Source: Liquorilactobacillus capillatus DSM 19910
GTDB lineage: Bacteria; Bacillota; Bacilli; Lactobacillales; Lactobacillaceae
NCBI RefSeq assembly: GCF_001434915.1
Contig: NZ_AZEF01000025.1
Location: 1 to 64,000, forward strand
Direction of reading: 5' to 3'
Length of the DNA stretch: 64,000 bases
Every line of letters begins with the position of its first letter. The stretch's first letter is position 1. Both the position numbers and the translations under genes were made by a program. Positions 17,306 through 26,755 of the stretch are shown one piece after another. The notes below the pieces were generated by a model that did no database searches, had not been told where the DNA came from, and saw nothing but the letters and a program-made list of their open reading frames with translations.

Positions 17306-17406
17306 CCTTCTTTGTCCATTGTTGGTTGCTTCCTATTGACGATATCAAGTTCAAAATATATTCTTTATAAAAGAGTTGCATATGTAACATTTGAGCCATA
17401 TGTAAC
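17288..17406. promoter_or_regulatory. Three ATATGTAAC repeats in the tetR promoter gap
   Basis: CATATGTAAC occurs at 17379-17388 and 17397-17406, spaced 18 bases apart, and ATATGTAAC recurs at 17288-17296 by the tetR start. Same-strand repeats spaced by nearly two helical turns suit binding of a regulator dimer. Confidence 0.45.
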
Positions 17407-17460
17407 TTTGGAATAAGTGTACTACACATATTCTATCTATAAAAGAAAGGTCTCAATCAC

Positions 17461-18333
17461 ATGAATCAAAAGCAACACAAATCTTTATCAGTTACTTGGT
17501 TATTAGTAATTCTAATTCTGCTTAGTTCTGTCATTACGGGAATCAGTACAGAAAAAGCTGTATCTGCAGGTGGTGCTTCAATATTAACATTATTATCAGT
17601 AATTTTTGCTCTATGGCAAGGTTCACGTCGTTATGGTTGGAAAGGAATTCTTATTTTTTTAGTTACAGCTTTTATATTTGGTAATTTTTATGAGAATCTT
17701 AGTATTGCGACCGGTTTTCCTTTTGGCAATTATTATTATACGTCCGCACTAGGACCTAAGTTAATATACACCCCTTTATTTATTAACATCGCCTACTTTC
17801 AAATGGCTTTTGTTGCCTGGAATTTAAGCGAGCCGCTTCTTGAGCAGTACAGCAATAGTGTTAACGGTAAAATGCTCTTTGTCCAACCTTTCCTTGCATC
17901 CTTTATAATGGTCATGTGGGATGTAGTGATTGATCCTTGGAGCTCAACCGTAAGTCATGCTTGGCGTTGGCGAGATGGTGGTGCTTATTTTGGTGTTCCC
18001 TTCTCTAACTATTTGGGATGGTTCCTATGTGTCTTTTCAATTTTCTTTTTCTTCTCTATGTATACTAAGAACTACCAGAAAAACATAATTCCAGAAATCA
18101 CTAAGAAACACAGTTATTGGATTCAAATAGTTTTAGTTTACTATTCCTGGGTCATCCTGTTATTGCTAAAAGCATTAAGAACACCTTTTTATCAAAAAGT
18201 AACAGACCTAACCGGACAGACTTGGCATATCCAGCAAATATATCAAGTTGGCGGACTTGTTGGACTGTATTCAATTGTTCCAATTGGTTTGTTAGCTCTA
18301 GTAAAAATCTTTAAACGCTATTCCCTAAATTAG
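17461..18333 (+). CDS. Carotenoid-biosynthesis-type membrane protein (DUF422/CruF-like)
   Basis: A 290-residue membrane protein with about seven helices. The conserved features of the DUF422 family (which includes CruF carotenoid hydratases) are PFGNYYYTSALGPKL, a WDVVIDPW segment, and WRWRDGGAYFGVPFSNYLGW. AAAGG lies upstream of the ATG. No crtM or crtN gene is nearby, so a carotenoid role is not shown; a lipid or isoprenoid substrate is possible. It is probably repressed by the divergent TetR. Confidence 0.78.
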   Translation: MNQKQHKSLSVTWLLVILILLSSVITGISTEKAVSAGGASILTLLSVIFALWQGSRRYGWKGILIFLVTAFIFGNFYENLSIATGFPFGNYYYTSALGPKLIYTPLFINIAYFQMAFVAWNLSEPLLEQYSNSVNGKMLFVQPFLASFIMVMWDVVIDPWSSTVSHAWRWRDGGAYFGVPFSNYLGWFLCVFSIFFFFSMYTKNYQKNIIPEITKKHSYWIQIVLVYYSWVILLLLKALRTPFYQKVTDLTGQTWHIQQIYQVGGLVGLYSIVPIGLLALVKIFKRYSLN

Positions 18334-18389
18334 TTCTATAAAGTAGCCTATTAACAATCTGCCTCCTTAATTAACAAACAAAAACATTC

Positions 18390-18436
18390 AAAAATGATCT
18401 ATAACAAAACGGCTAATTTATCATAGATCATTTTTT
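18390..18436 (+). terminator. Terminator after DUF422 gene
   Basis: AAAATGATCTAT pairs with ATAGATCATTTT across a 20-base loop, followed by T residues. Confidence 0.7.
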
Positions 18437-18445
18437 AGATGAAAA

Positions 18446-18479
18446 GACTGGGTCAAAAGTTAAATTTTGATCTGTTCCC
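18446..18479. repeat. AATAAG-family stem-loop, shortened
   Basis: GACTGGGTCAAAA and TTTTGATCTGTTCC form an imperfect stem with the family core. Downstream text TGTTTCATAA is shared with the copy at 32645. It helps fill the 18334-18587 gap. Confidence 0.5.
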
Positions 18480-18587
18480 TCTATTTGTTACAGACAAACG
18501 TGTTTCATAAACTACACTCCTCCTTACTTAGTAGCCAAAATATCGCTGCGCATCCTTTTTAATATTAAGAAAGAAAGTGCATTTACG

Positions 18588-18638
18588 TTGACAAGTGTAA
18601 ACGTAAGTTCTAGACTATAAGCGTAGATTACAAGTGTA
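18588..18638 (+). promoter_or_regulatory. cop promoter with two CopY operator boxes
   Basis: TTGACA (18588-18593), 17 bases, TAGACT (18611-18616). CopY boxes of the TACANNTGTA type are GACAAGTGTA (18590-18599), overlapping the -35 box, and TACAAGTGTA (18629-18638), past the -10 box. CopY should leave when copper displaces its zinc. Confidence 0.8.
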
Positions 18639-18658
18639 AACGAAAGGAGGCAGATCAC

Positions 18659-19108
18659 TTGAAAAAAAATGATACAACTCTGATGTCACCCTCTGAATGG
18701 GAAGTTATGCGCGTCATTTGGACTACGGGCGGTGCCAGCAGTAAGGAAGTAATCAGCTTGATACAGGCAAAAAGTACCTGGTCCGAATCGACCATCAAAA
18801 CGCTGCTGAGACGCTTGGTTGAGAAAAAGATGTTATCAACAATCAAAGAAGGCCGCCGCTTCTTCTACCGACCAACGATAACTGAAGCTGCTGCAATGGA
18901 TAAAGTTGTCAGTGATCTTTTCGATCATTTATGCAGTATGAAAAAAGGCGGTGTTATCTTGAAGCTTTTATCTGAGCTGACCCTCAGTCGGAGTGATATT
19001 GAGCAAATGCAACAGCTCTTAAGCCAAAAAATCAAGACAGCACCTGTTGCAATTGCTTGTGATTGCCTATCCAATGATCGAAATTGTGATCAGAAGAAAA
19101 GCTGTTGA
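18659..19108 (+). CDS. copY: Copper-responsive repressor CopY
   Basis: A 149-residue BlaI/CopY-type winged-helix repressor. The DNA-binding part contains SPSEWEVMRVIW and STWSESTIKTLLRRLVEK. The C-terminus has the metal-binding cysteines in CDCLSNDRNC and KKSC, close to the CxCx4-5CxC signature of CopY. The start is TTG at 18659, 8 bases after AAAGGAGG; no ATG fits. It is the first gene of the copper operon and represses it at low copper. Confidence 0.92.
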   Translation: MKKNDTTLMSPSEWEVMRVIWTTGGASSKEVISLIQAKSTWSESTIKTLLRRLVEKKMLSTIKEGRRFFYRPTITEAAAMDKVVSDLFDHLCSMKKGGVILKLLSELTLSRSDIEQMQQLLSQKIKTAPVAIACDCLSNDRNCDQKKSC

Positions 19109-19133
19109 AGATTTGGAAAGGAGGAATTAACTT

Positions 19134-19505
19134 ATGGATAAAATTATAATCGTCGTTCTTGCACTTGCTATCATTGCCTTTATTATTTGGTGGTTCTTCG
19201 GTAAGCACACTGCTCAAGAAGGCACTGCTGAACAGCAAGGTAACCTACAAAATGCAACGGTGGTCGTTAATGGTGGTTACAACCCAAGTACGATTGTTTT
19301 AAAACAAGGTCTTGCTGGACAAATCACCTTCCATCGCAAGGACCCATCAAGTTGTTTAGAACGAGTTGTCTTCCCTGACCTAGGGATCAATGATTTTTTA
19401 CCGCAAAATCAGGACCATGTCATTAAGATCGATACATCTCAAGCCAAGACATTTGAATACGCTTGCGGTATGAATATGTACCATGGAAAAGTGGTGGTCA
19501 AATAA
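19134..19505 (+). CDS. Membrane-anchored cupredoxin-domain protein
   Basis: 123 residues: one N-terminal transmembrane helix (about residues 3-22) and an extracytoplasmic cupredoxin fold with [14 protein letters not shown] and, near the end, [10 protein letters not shown] with Cys, Met and His as likely copper ligands; another Cys lies in SSCLERV. It is translated between copY and copA and its stop codon overlaps the copA start. It probably binds Cu(I) and hands it to or from CopA, which has no metal-binding domain of its own here. Confidence 0.82.
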   Translation: MDKIIIVVLALAIIAFIIWWFFGKHTAQEGTAEQQGNLQNATVVVNGGYNPSTIVLKQGLAGQITFHRKDPSSCLERVVFPDLGINDFLPQNQDHVIKIDTSQAKTFEYACGMNMYHGKVVVK

Positions 19506-21421
19506 TGAATATCAAAAATAGGTTTATCTTCTCCTTGATCGTTTCGTTTCCGATGTTTATTGGAATGATAATCATGCCCTTTGGCTACGAGCTACCCGGT
19601 GGGATGTGGACAATGTTTTTACTAACCACTGCTGTAATGGTGATCTCCGGTCGGCAATTTCTCCAGAGTGCATGGGCATCGTTCCTCAACCACCACGCTA
19701 ATATGGATACATTAGTTGCAATTGGAACTTTCACAGCTTATTTCTACAGCATCTACGCCATGCTGACGCATCAACCCGTTTTTTATGAAAGTGCTGCTTT
19801 TGTTATCACGTTTGTTTTATTAGGTCAGGTCTTTGAGGAAAAAATGAAACATGCTGCTTCCGGAGCTGTTGAAAAATTGCTTGATCTGCAGGCTAAAGAT
19901 GCAGAAGTTATTCGTGATGGTCAAACACTAAAAATACCACTGACAGAAGTTAATGTTGGGGATATCATCCGGGTCAAACCGGGACAAAAAATTGCTGTTG
20001 ATGGTGTCATTACCGAAGGCAGTTCAACGATTGATGAATCAATGGTCACTGGTGAAAGTATTCCTGTTGCTAAAAAAGTTGGAGATACTGTTATTGGTGC
20101 TACTATCAACAACACCGGGACCTTCACTTTCAAAGCTGCTAAAGTCGGAGATGATACATTATTGGCTCAAATCGTTGAACTGGTCAAAAAAGCTCAGACT
20201 AGTCATGCGCCTATTCAAAAGATAGTTGATAAAATCGCTGATATTTTTGTTCCTATCGTTATCATCATCGCTATCTTGACCTTTGTTACCTGGTATATCG
20301 TTCTAAGTGCCAGTTTTGTGCAAGCGATGCTCTTCGCTGTTTCAGTTATTATTATTGCCTGTCCTTGCGCACTAGGAATCGCGACCCCCACCGCTTTAAT
20401 GGTTGGGACTGGGCGCAGTGCTAAGTTGGGAATTTTAATCAAAAATGGTGAAATCCTTGAAGCTGTTAATAGTATCAAGACCGTTGTCTTCGATAAGACA
20501 GGAACGATTACTGCCGGTAAACCTAAAGTTACTGATATTATTGGTGACCAACAACAAGTCCTTGAAGTTGCTGTCAACCTTGAGGCAACTTCGGAGCATC
20601 CCCTTGCGGCCGCTATTTTAACTAAGGCACAAGAAGTTGGGATCGCGGTCCAAGGTGCTCAGAACTTTACTGCACTAGAAGGCAAAGGAATTCAAGCTCA
20701 GATTAGTAATAAACAGGCTTTTATTGGCAATCAGAAACTGCTGGCGGACTATCAGCTGGATGAAGCAACCGCCGCTAAAATGCTGGAACTGCAAAATGAA
20801 GCCAAGACAGTTGTTCTTGTTGGTTTTGATGGACAGATCATTGGTTTGATCGCTGTTCAAGATACACCCAAGAAAAGCTCAGCTGCAGCCATTACGGCTC
20901 TCAAAGAACGTGGGCTACGCACAGTGATGCTAACTGGCGACAATGAGCACGTTGCCCAAGCGATTGCTGATCAAGTTGGAATCGATGAAGTACTTGCTGA
21001 TGTTTTGCCAGGTGATAAAGCCGCTAAAATCAAAAAACTACAGCAACAAGCCCCCATTGCTTTTGTCGGAGATGGCATCAATGATGCTCCCGCATTGACC
21101 ACCGCCAATGTCGGAATTGCAATGGGTTCAGGAACAGATATTGCAATTGAATCTGGAGGGATCGTACTTGTTAAAAATGATTTGCAAGATGTTGTTCTCG
21201 CGTTAGAATTGAGCCAAAAAACCTTTAACCGGATTAAACTCAACTTATTTTGGGCATTCATTTACAATACACTGGGTATCCCTGTTGCGGCCGGTCTTTT
21301 TGCCGGAATCGGCTTAACGCTAAGTCCAGAATTAGCTGGGATCTTTATGGCATTAAGTTCTATCTCTGTTGTTGCAAGCTCGCTACTGCTTAATCGTGTT
21401 AAGCTGTCACATACCGCATAA
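19505..21421 (+). CDS. copA: Copper-exporting P1B-type ATPase
   Basis: 638 residues from the ATG at 19505, which overlaps the previous stop (TAATG); an upstream in-frame ATG at 19463 lies inside the cupredoxin gene and is rejected. Motifs: actuator TGES, transmembrane [12 protein letters not shown], phosphorylation DKTGT, SEHP, hinge [10 protein letters not shown], and a final helix with MALSSISV, as in Cu(I) pumps. There is no N-terminal heavy-metal domain; the protein begins directly at the first membrane helices. Confidence 0.94.
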   Translation: MNIKNRFIFSLIVSFPMFIGMIIMPFGYELPGGMWTMFLLTTAVMVISGRQFLQSAWASFLNHHANMDTLVAIGTFTAYFYSIYAMLTHQPVFYESAAFVITFVLLGQVFEEKMKHAASGAVEKLLDLQAKDAEVIRDGQTLKIPLTEVNVGDIIRVKPGQKIAVDGVITEGSSTIDESMVTGESIPVAKKVGDTVIGATINNTGTFTFKAAKVGDDTLLAQIVELVKKAQTSHAPIQKIVDKIADIFVPIVIIIAILTFVTWYIVLSASFVQAMLFAVSVIIIACPCALGIATPTALMVGTGRSAKLGILIKNGEILEAVNSIKTVVFDKTGTITAGKPKVTDIIGDQQQVLEVAVNLEATSEHPLAAAILTKAQEVGIAVQGAQNFTALEGKGIQAQISNKQAFIGNQKLLADYQLDEATAAKMLELQNEAKTVVLVGFDGQIIGLIAVQDTPKKSSAAAITALKERGLRTVMLTGDNEHVAQAIADQVGIDEVLADVLPGDKAAKIKKLQQQAPIAFVGDGINDAPALTTANVGIAMGSGTDIAIESGGIVLVKNDLQDVVLALELSQKTFNRIKLNLFWAFIYNTLGIPVAAGLFAGIGLTLSPELAGIFMALSSISVVASSLLLNRVKLSHTA

Positions 21422-21456
21422 GTCTTTTGAAAGTCCGTTTGAATGGAGGCTGAAAA

Positions 21457-21567
21457 ATGGATAAACAGAATTCTAAGAAGGTTACAGCTCTAGTTACTAT
21501 TGGAGCTCTTACCTACGTCGTCTTTTCATTACTCGCCGGAACATTCTTAATGCAGCTTTTTGGTTAA
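21457..21567 (+). CDS. 36-residue single-helix membrane peptide of the cop operon
   Basis: Begins MDKQNSKKVTALV, has one helix around IGALTYVVFSLLAGTFLM and ends QLFG. GGAGG sits 8 bases before the ATG, 35 bp after copA on the same strand and before the operon terminator. The good ribosome site and the positive-inside pattern support a real gene. It may be a small partner of CopA; no family was recognised. Confidence 0.65.
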   Translation: MDKQNSKKVTALVTIGALTYVVFSLLAGTFLMQLFG

Positions 21568-21612
21568 TTTTCCTTTTTCAGGCAACTATCTGAGTGAAAC
21601 AATTAAACTACT

Positions 21613-21665
21613 CCAAAAAAATATTACTTAAGTCTGTGTTAGGGACTCAAGTAATATTTTTTTAC
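21613..21665. terminator. Terminator between cop operon and vanZ
   Basis: AAAAAAATATTACTT and AAGTAATATTTTTTT form a strong stem ending in a T run on the plus strand and A run on the other, serving both convergent genes. Confidence 0.8.
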
Positions 21666-21689
21666 TTTATTAAAGATGCTGACTATAAC

Positions 21690-22268
21690 TCATTTTAAGC
21701 TAGATATTTTATCCGCTGTCTGTTTAGAACGGCTTGAATATTCAAATAATTGGATAACGTTTTTGATTGCAGTCTTCTGTAACAAGAAAACGAGACTATA
21801 GCCAATTACTACTCCTAAAGCATTCGTAAGAACATCGTTAATATCGATCCAACGTGAAATATGGAAGAGAAGATCATAAATCAATTGGCTACACTCGATC
21901 ATCATTCCTACCCCGCTACCCAGCAACAGCACTTGCTTAAACTTTAGTCGCTTTATCAAGAAAAAGTATCCACCTAGTGGAACCGTCATTAGTATATTTA
22001 AGAAGAAGCCAACATCAATGTAACTGAAAGGAACAACATTAATTGGTATCGTCCCCAGACGATACAATGTCGAAGGTACTTCCCTATATGCATCAGGTGT
22101 TGGTGAAAAAACGAGGTACCCAACAACAAACAAGTAAAAACCAAATGAAACAACAGTGAAGATCTTCCAGATATTCTTCTCAGCTAAGCGTGAAAGGCCC
22201 ATTTTGATAGCCACTGCCAACCCAGTCATATTTAAAATAAATGGAACCCAACGTCCAATTTCCACCAT
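21690..22268 (-). CDS. VanZ-family membrane protein
   Basis: 192 residues with five or so membrane helices. The VanZ pattern is clear: YLVFSPTPDAY, NVVPFSYID, FLNILMTVPLG and the C-terminal RWIDINDVLTNALGVVIGY. Some VanZ proteins give low teicoplanin resistance, but most have no proven role. GGGGGG precedes the ATG by 6 bases. It stands alone, convergent with the cop operon. Confidence 0.85.
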   Translation of the reverse strand: MVEIGRWVPFILNMTGLAVAIKMGLSRLAEKNIWKIFTVVSFGFYLFVVGYLVFSPTPDAYREVPSTLYRLGTIPINVVPFSYIDVGFFLNILMTVPLGGYFFLIKRLKFKQVLLLGSGVGMMIECSQLIYDLLFHISRWIDINDVLTNALGVVIGYSLVFLLQKTAIKNVIQLFEYSSRSKQTADKISSLK

Positions 22269-22467
22269 TTGAGTCCCCCCTTTTATTTTAAGATTGCCAC
22301 TAATAACTACAGCTTATATGATTAAATCTACACTAGCACAGTTTTCCTAATAATTATCTTAAAGCAACCCTTTCATTCATGAATATCATACTTTCTTAAG
22401 TTTATTTATACCCTTTTAATGATTTTACTATTTTAGTTATAATAAGTCAGAAAAAAATAATAGCTTA

Positions 22468-22496
22468 TTGACAATCTATATATAAATCGGTAAATT
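22468..22496 (+). promoter_or_regulatory. Promoter of second oppA-type gene
   Basis: TTGACA (22468-22473), 17 bases, TAAATT (22491-22496). No T-box or other leader structure was seen between here and 22591, nor anything else in the 22269-22467 part. Confidence 0.6.
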
Positions 22497-22591
22497 TAAC
22501 ATTGTAGCTTACAAGCATTAAAGCAGTCGATCAAGAATTGCATTTATCGTAAACGTAATGCTTAACGACTCAGTTTCTAGGGAGGAATATT

Positions 22592-24232
22592 ATGCATAAA
22601 TTAAAAATAGGTTTTGCATTAGCTATCATTGGTACTTTAACTGTAGTGCTCACTGCCTGCGGTAGTTCAACGGACAATGCGGCTTCATCAAAAAGCACTT
22701 TAAATCTAAGTGCAACAGCTCCGCTCGATACAATCGATATTTCAAAAGCAAGTGGGTATGGTCAAACCGGTAATGTTTTTGAAAGTTTTTATCGCTTAGG
22801 TAAAAAGGGAAAACCTACAGCGGGACTAGCTAAAAGTAGCTCTGTTTCTGCGGACGGTAAAACTTGGACCTTCAAGTTGCGCAATGCCAAATGGAGTAAT
22901 GGCGATAGAATCACTGCTCAGGACTTTGTCTATTCATGGCGGCGGACTTTGAATCCAAGCACCAAATCAACTTATGCTTATTTATTCAACGGAATTGAAA
23001 ATGCAGCGGCCATCAGTGCGGGAAAGAAAAAGCCTCACACACTTGGGATCTCTGCTCCCAACAATGAGACAGTCGTTGTTAAACTCAATAAACCAATTGC
23101 TTACTTCAAGGTTTTGATGAGCTACCCATTATTTGGACCACAAAGTCAAAAAGCAGTCCAAAAATATGGTAAAAAGTATGGCACCAAGGCTAAATATATG
23201 GTCTACTCAGGACCTTTTAAAATTAGCAAATGGACAGGCACCGGTAACAAATGGCAATTCGTAAAAAATAAGCACTACTGGGATAAAAGGGCCGTCAAAC
23301 TACAGACCATTAACTATCTTGTCGTTAGCAGTCCAACTACAGGACAAGAGCTTTACGAACAAGGTAAGTTAGACTTGACACCCTTAGCAGGACAGCAAGT
23401 TAAGAACTTTAAACACAGTTCACAGTTCAAACAGTATCCATATTCTTATGTCTCCTATCTGCAGTATAACTTCAAGGATAGCGATTCAGTTAAACAAGCG
23501 GCTATGAATAATCGCAATATTCGGTTAGCCTTATCCTTAGCCATTGATCGTGATATCCTGACCAAGAAGATCCTTGGAAATGGTTCGCAGACACCACGGG
23601 GCTTTGTCGCATCCAGCCTTGCACGTGATCCGCGTAACAACAAAGATTTTGCCAACCAGCAATATGTAAAAAAGACAGTTGAACGTGATACTAAGTTGGC
23701 TCAACGGTACTGGAACCAAGGAATGAAAGAGATTGGTCAAAAGAAATTAAACTTAACCGTGCTTGCTTCAAATGATGATGCCAATAGCAGCGTAATTGCG
23801 GAATACCTACAATCAACCTATACAAAGGTTTTGCCAGGGCTAAGCATTACAGTCAATAGTATTCCGGCAAACAATGCTCAGCAAAATGCACTTAAAGGCA
23901 ATTTTGATATTTATCTCTCTGGTTGGGGTGGTGATTTCAGCGATCCTATCACTTTCTTACAAATTCCGCAGACGAATACAGCATATAATTACGGTAAATA
24001 TTCCAACGCCAAGTATGATCAACTAATCGACCAGGCCCAAAATAAAAATGCAAATGACCCAGGTAAACGCTGGGAGAACCTTGTTCAGGCCGCTCGTCTC
24101 TTTAATAGCGAGCAAGGGATGACACCTGTTTACCAGCAAGTCACCGCCTACTTGCAAAAGAACAATATCAAGGGGATCATCCATAATACGGCTGGGACAC
24201 AATGGAACTATAAATATGCTTCCAAAGAATAA
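22592..24232 (+). CDS. Oligopeptide-binding lipoprotein (OppA family), second
   Basis: A 546-residue family-5 solute-binding protein. Lipobox LTAC lies at about residue 23. Typical segments are AQDFVYSWRRTLNPSTKSTY, YSGPFKISKWTG and NIRLALSLAIDRDIL, clearly related to the protein at 14045. GGAGG precedes the ATG. It is monocistronic with its own promoter and terminator and lacks partner permease genes, so it is another orphan receptor for an Opp transporter. Confidence 0.92.
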   Translation: MHKLKIGFALAIIGTLTVVLTACGSSTDNAASSKSTLNLSATAPLDTIDISKASGYGQTGNVFESFYRLGKKGKPTAGLAKSSSVSADGKTWTFKLRNAKWSNGDRITAQDFVYSWRRTLNPSTKSTYAYLFNGIENAAAISAGKKKPHTLGISAPNNETVVVKLNKPIAYFKVLMSYPLFGPQSQKAVQKYGKKYGTKAKYMVYSGPFKISKWTGTGNKWQFVKNKHYWDKRAVKLQTINYLVVSSPTTGQELYEQGKLDLTPLAGQQVKNFKHSSQFKQYPYSYVSYLQYNFKDSDSVKQAAMNNRNIRLALSLAIDRDILTKKILGNGSQTPRGFVASSLARDPRNNKDFANQQYVKKTVERDTKLAQRYWNQGMKEIGQKKLNLTVLASNDDANSSVIAEYLQSTYTKVLPGLSITVNSIPANNAQQNALKGNFDIYLSGWGGDFSDPITFLQIPQTNTAYNYGKYSNAKYDQLIDQAQNKNANDPGKRWENLVQAARLFNSEQGMTPVYQQVTAYLQKNNIKGIIHNTAGTQWNYKYASKE

Positions 24233-24260
24233 ATTTAGCTTATCTTAGTCAATTAAACTT

Positions 24261-24292
24261 GAGTTTGAGACAACAGTCTCGAACTCTTTTTT
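24261..24292 (+). terminator. Terminator after oppA-type gene
   Basis: GAGTTTGAGAC, AACA loop, GTCTCGAACTC, then six T residues. Confidence 0.85.
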
Positions 24293-24358
24293 GTATTCTT
24301 TGGTTGTAAACGTCCGGTATTGCAATGCACGGTAAAAGGCAACGCGTTGCAGTTAACT

Positions 24359-24907
24359 TCAAGTTAATTCTAAAAAGGTTGCCAACTTTTGCCCCATGTA
24401 CTTTGGTGTTTCACGTGTACCAGCTTGCAACCAGCTTAATGAAGTGTTAATGACTGCCCCAGCAATAAAGTCCGCCCAATATTTATCGTCTATTCGGCTA
24501 TTTTTACTTGAGGCGATCAGTAAGTTATTTTGTAAAAGATACTGATAAGTTGTCACAAAAGATCTGATCAATACTTGTTCTTTCCCCGCTCGCAGCAGGG
24601 TCACTTGTGAAACAATATTATTTAAGGATAATTGAAAATAATGTTCCATTAATGTTGAAAATTTCAGTTGCCCATGACTAGGCAGACAACGTAAATATCT
24701 AATAATACTCAACATCTCAAACTCGCTGATGATATCATCAAAAGTTGTAAAGTTCTTATAATAGTAAGTCCGTGAAACCCCAGCTTTACGAGTGAGTTCG
24801 GTAATTGAAATGGAGTTAACTTCTTTAATCCTCATCAAATCGATAAGTGCTTGAAAAATAGCAATTAGTTTTTCACTTTTTCTTTCTTGTGGCGACATAG
24901 TTAACAA
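24359..24907 (-). CDS. TetR-family regulator of the MFS pump
   Basis: A 182-residue TetR regulator with ISITELTRKAGVSRTYYYKN as the helix-turn-helix. The start may be TTG (24907), 5 bases after AAAGGGG, or the ATG at 24898. It is divergent from the efflux gene at 25005 with only 97 bp between, so local repression of that gene is the likely role. The C-terminal region resembles the TetR_C group common in Lactobacillus regulators. Confidence 0.85.
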   Translation of the reverse strand: MLTMSPQERKSEKLIAIFQALIDLMRIKEVNSISITELTRKAGVSRTYYYKNFTTFDDIISEFEMLSIIRYLRCLPSHGQLKFSTLMEHYFQLSLNNIVSQVTLLRAGKEQVLIRSFVTTYQYLLQNNLLIASSKNSRIDDKYWADFIAGAVINTSLSWLQAGTRETPKYMGQKLATFLELT

Positions 24908-25004
24908 AAAGACCCCTTTCGTAAACTAAAGATATAAAGTAAGCATACCTCGTGCTATCGTGTGAAACAAGCTCTAAAAATTAAAAACATGAGGTGTACG
25001 TACT

Positions 25005-26705
25005 ATGGACAAAAAGCAGAAAATAATTATCTTGCTAACAACAATTGGAATTTTTCTATGTATGTTAGATACAACTATCATGAACATCGCACTGCCTAAA
25101 ATTCAAACAGGATTAGATGTTGGGTTAGAGAACCTTTCATGGGCGTTGAATATCTACACGATTATCTTTGCCGTTTTTACAATTCCCTGTGCTCGAATCG
25201 CGGATCTTATCGGACGAAATAAGATTTATCTTATCGGCTTAATAGCTTTTATGCTAGGCTCATTCTTCTCAGGCAGTGCCCACAATATTATTGAATTGAT
25301 CTGCGCACGCGGAATCCAAAGCCTTGGCGCGGCCATTGTTTTTCCTGCTAGTATGACAATTGGTATCTCAGCGGTCGGGCTGAAGAGTAGAAAAACAGTG
25401 CTGACGATTCTGGGTATCACACAAGGCCTCGCCTCAGCGCTTGGACCAACGATTGGCGGAATTATTACACAGTATTTAGGCTGGCGTTTTATTTTCTTTA
25501 TTAATTTACCACTCACTATTGCTGCTATCTTTTTAGCACTAAATTACTTGCCGCTCAAAAATGAAGATACTATACATGCTAAAATCGACTTTACAGGTAT
25601 GCTCTTATCCATGCTGATGTTATTCTCGTTAACGTTTATATTGATCAAAGGTAATGATCTAGGCTGGTCGAGTTCCTCTATTCTTAGCTTGGCTACACTA
25701 GCTTTCTTTACCTTTATTCTATTTCTTATCGTTGAAAGCCGGAGCCAAGCACCTATGATCCCCCTGACCTTATTCAAGAATCGTCAATTTATCGGTGCAG
25801 TCCTCGCGATGATTTTAAGCGGTATTTTTCTAGTTGCTGTTATGGTCATTATGCCGACCTTTTTTACTACAGTTCTTGGAAAAAGTGAGTTAGCTGCTGC
25901 ATTTATGATTACCCCTGCTCCTGCTGCTATTTTCCTACTATCACCTATTAGTGGCCGTTTAGTCGATATCACCGGTCCACGCTTAATAATGCTATTAGGC
26001 TTTTTACTAATACTGGCGGGATATCTTATCCTTTCTTTCAGTGATCCTGCACATTATTATCAGCTGCTTATTAGTTTTATCTTAATTGGCGGCGGTTTTG
26101 GCATTATTGCTGGTCCAATCGTCGTTCTTGGTGCAGCCAGTTTCACCGGTGAATTACTAACAGCATCGCAAAGTGTCCTTGGTTTATTCAGACAAATTGG
26201 AACTTTATTAGCCGTTGCAATTTTCGTTTCAGCACTGACAGCTAATCTTCAAGCTGCTAAGAGCCATTCACTTAAAAGTGCTACCGCACGGATCGAAAGG
26301 ACAGCACTACCTAAACCGCTTAAGAAAGCTTTTCAAAAGACAACCAAAAAAGTCCTTGCAAGTGACGGTAAGCTTTCAGCGCAAGAACAGCAAGCAGCAA
26401 TAAAGCAGCGCACTAAAAACATTACTCAAGCAAAATACACGGCGACTTTGGCACACATACCAGATAGTTCCCAGCTTTCTCGCCAAACCAGACAAGAAAT
26501 GTATGCTACTATAGCTACTAAAGTCCAACGAACAATTTTACATCAGGAAACAATTATGTTGCACACTACAAAGAAGATCAAAAAAGAAGTTAAAACAAAC
26601 TTGAAACAAGCTTTCTTAGCTCCTTATCAGAAAGCTCTTCCCTTTGTCTTACTAGCTACCTTTGCTAGTTTATTATTTTACCGAAAAAAAGACTACCAGC
26701 ACTAA
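25005..26705 (+). CDS. MFS multidrug efflux transporter, DHA2 (EmrB/QacA) family
   Basis: 566 residues with 14 predicted helices. Motif C-like glycines (GLASALGPTIGGIITQ) and the early LDTTIMNIALPKIQ with an acidic residue in helix 1 are DHA2 marks, as is the loop motif ADLIGRNKIY. A long charged extracytoplasmic loop (about residues 420-535) precedes the last helix. It is expected to expel drugs or other lipophilic compounds by proton exchange. It is paired with a divergent TetR gene. Confidence 0.9.
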   Translation: MDKKQKIIILLTTIGIFLCMLDTTIMNIALPKIQTGLDVGLENLSWALNIYTIIFAVFTIPCARIADLIGRNKIYLIGLIAFMLGSFFSGSAHNIIELICARGIQSLGAAIVFPASMTIGISAVGLKSRKTVLTILGITQGLASALGPTIGGIITQYLGWRFIFFINLPLTIAAIFLALNYLPLKNEDTIHAKIDFTGMLLSMLMLFSLTFILIKGNDLGWSSSSILSLATLAFFTFILFLIVESRSQAPMIPLTLFKNRQFIGAVLAMILSGIFLVAVMVIMPTFFTTVLGKSELAAAFMITPAPAAIFLLSPISGRLVDITGPRLIMLLGFLLILAGYLILSFSDPAHYYQLLISFILIGGGFGIIAGPIVVLGAASFTGELLTASQSVLGLFRQIGTLLAVAIFVSALTANLQAAKSHSLKSATARIERTALPKPLKKAFQKTTKKVLASDGKLSAQEQQAAIKQRTKNITQAKYTATLAHIPDSSQLSRQTRQEMYATIATKVQRTILHQETIMLHTTKKIKKEVKTNLKQAFLAPYQKALPFVLLATFASLLFYRKKDYQH

Positions 26706-26755
26706 ACCGGTAATCTCATAGTATCTGAACCTGAATTTATAATATGCTTCATAAG

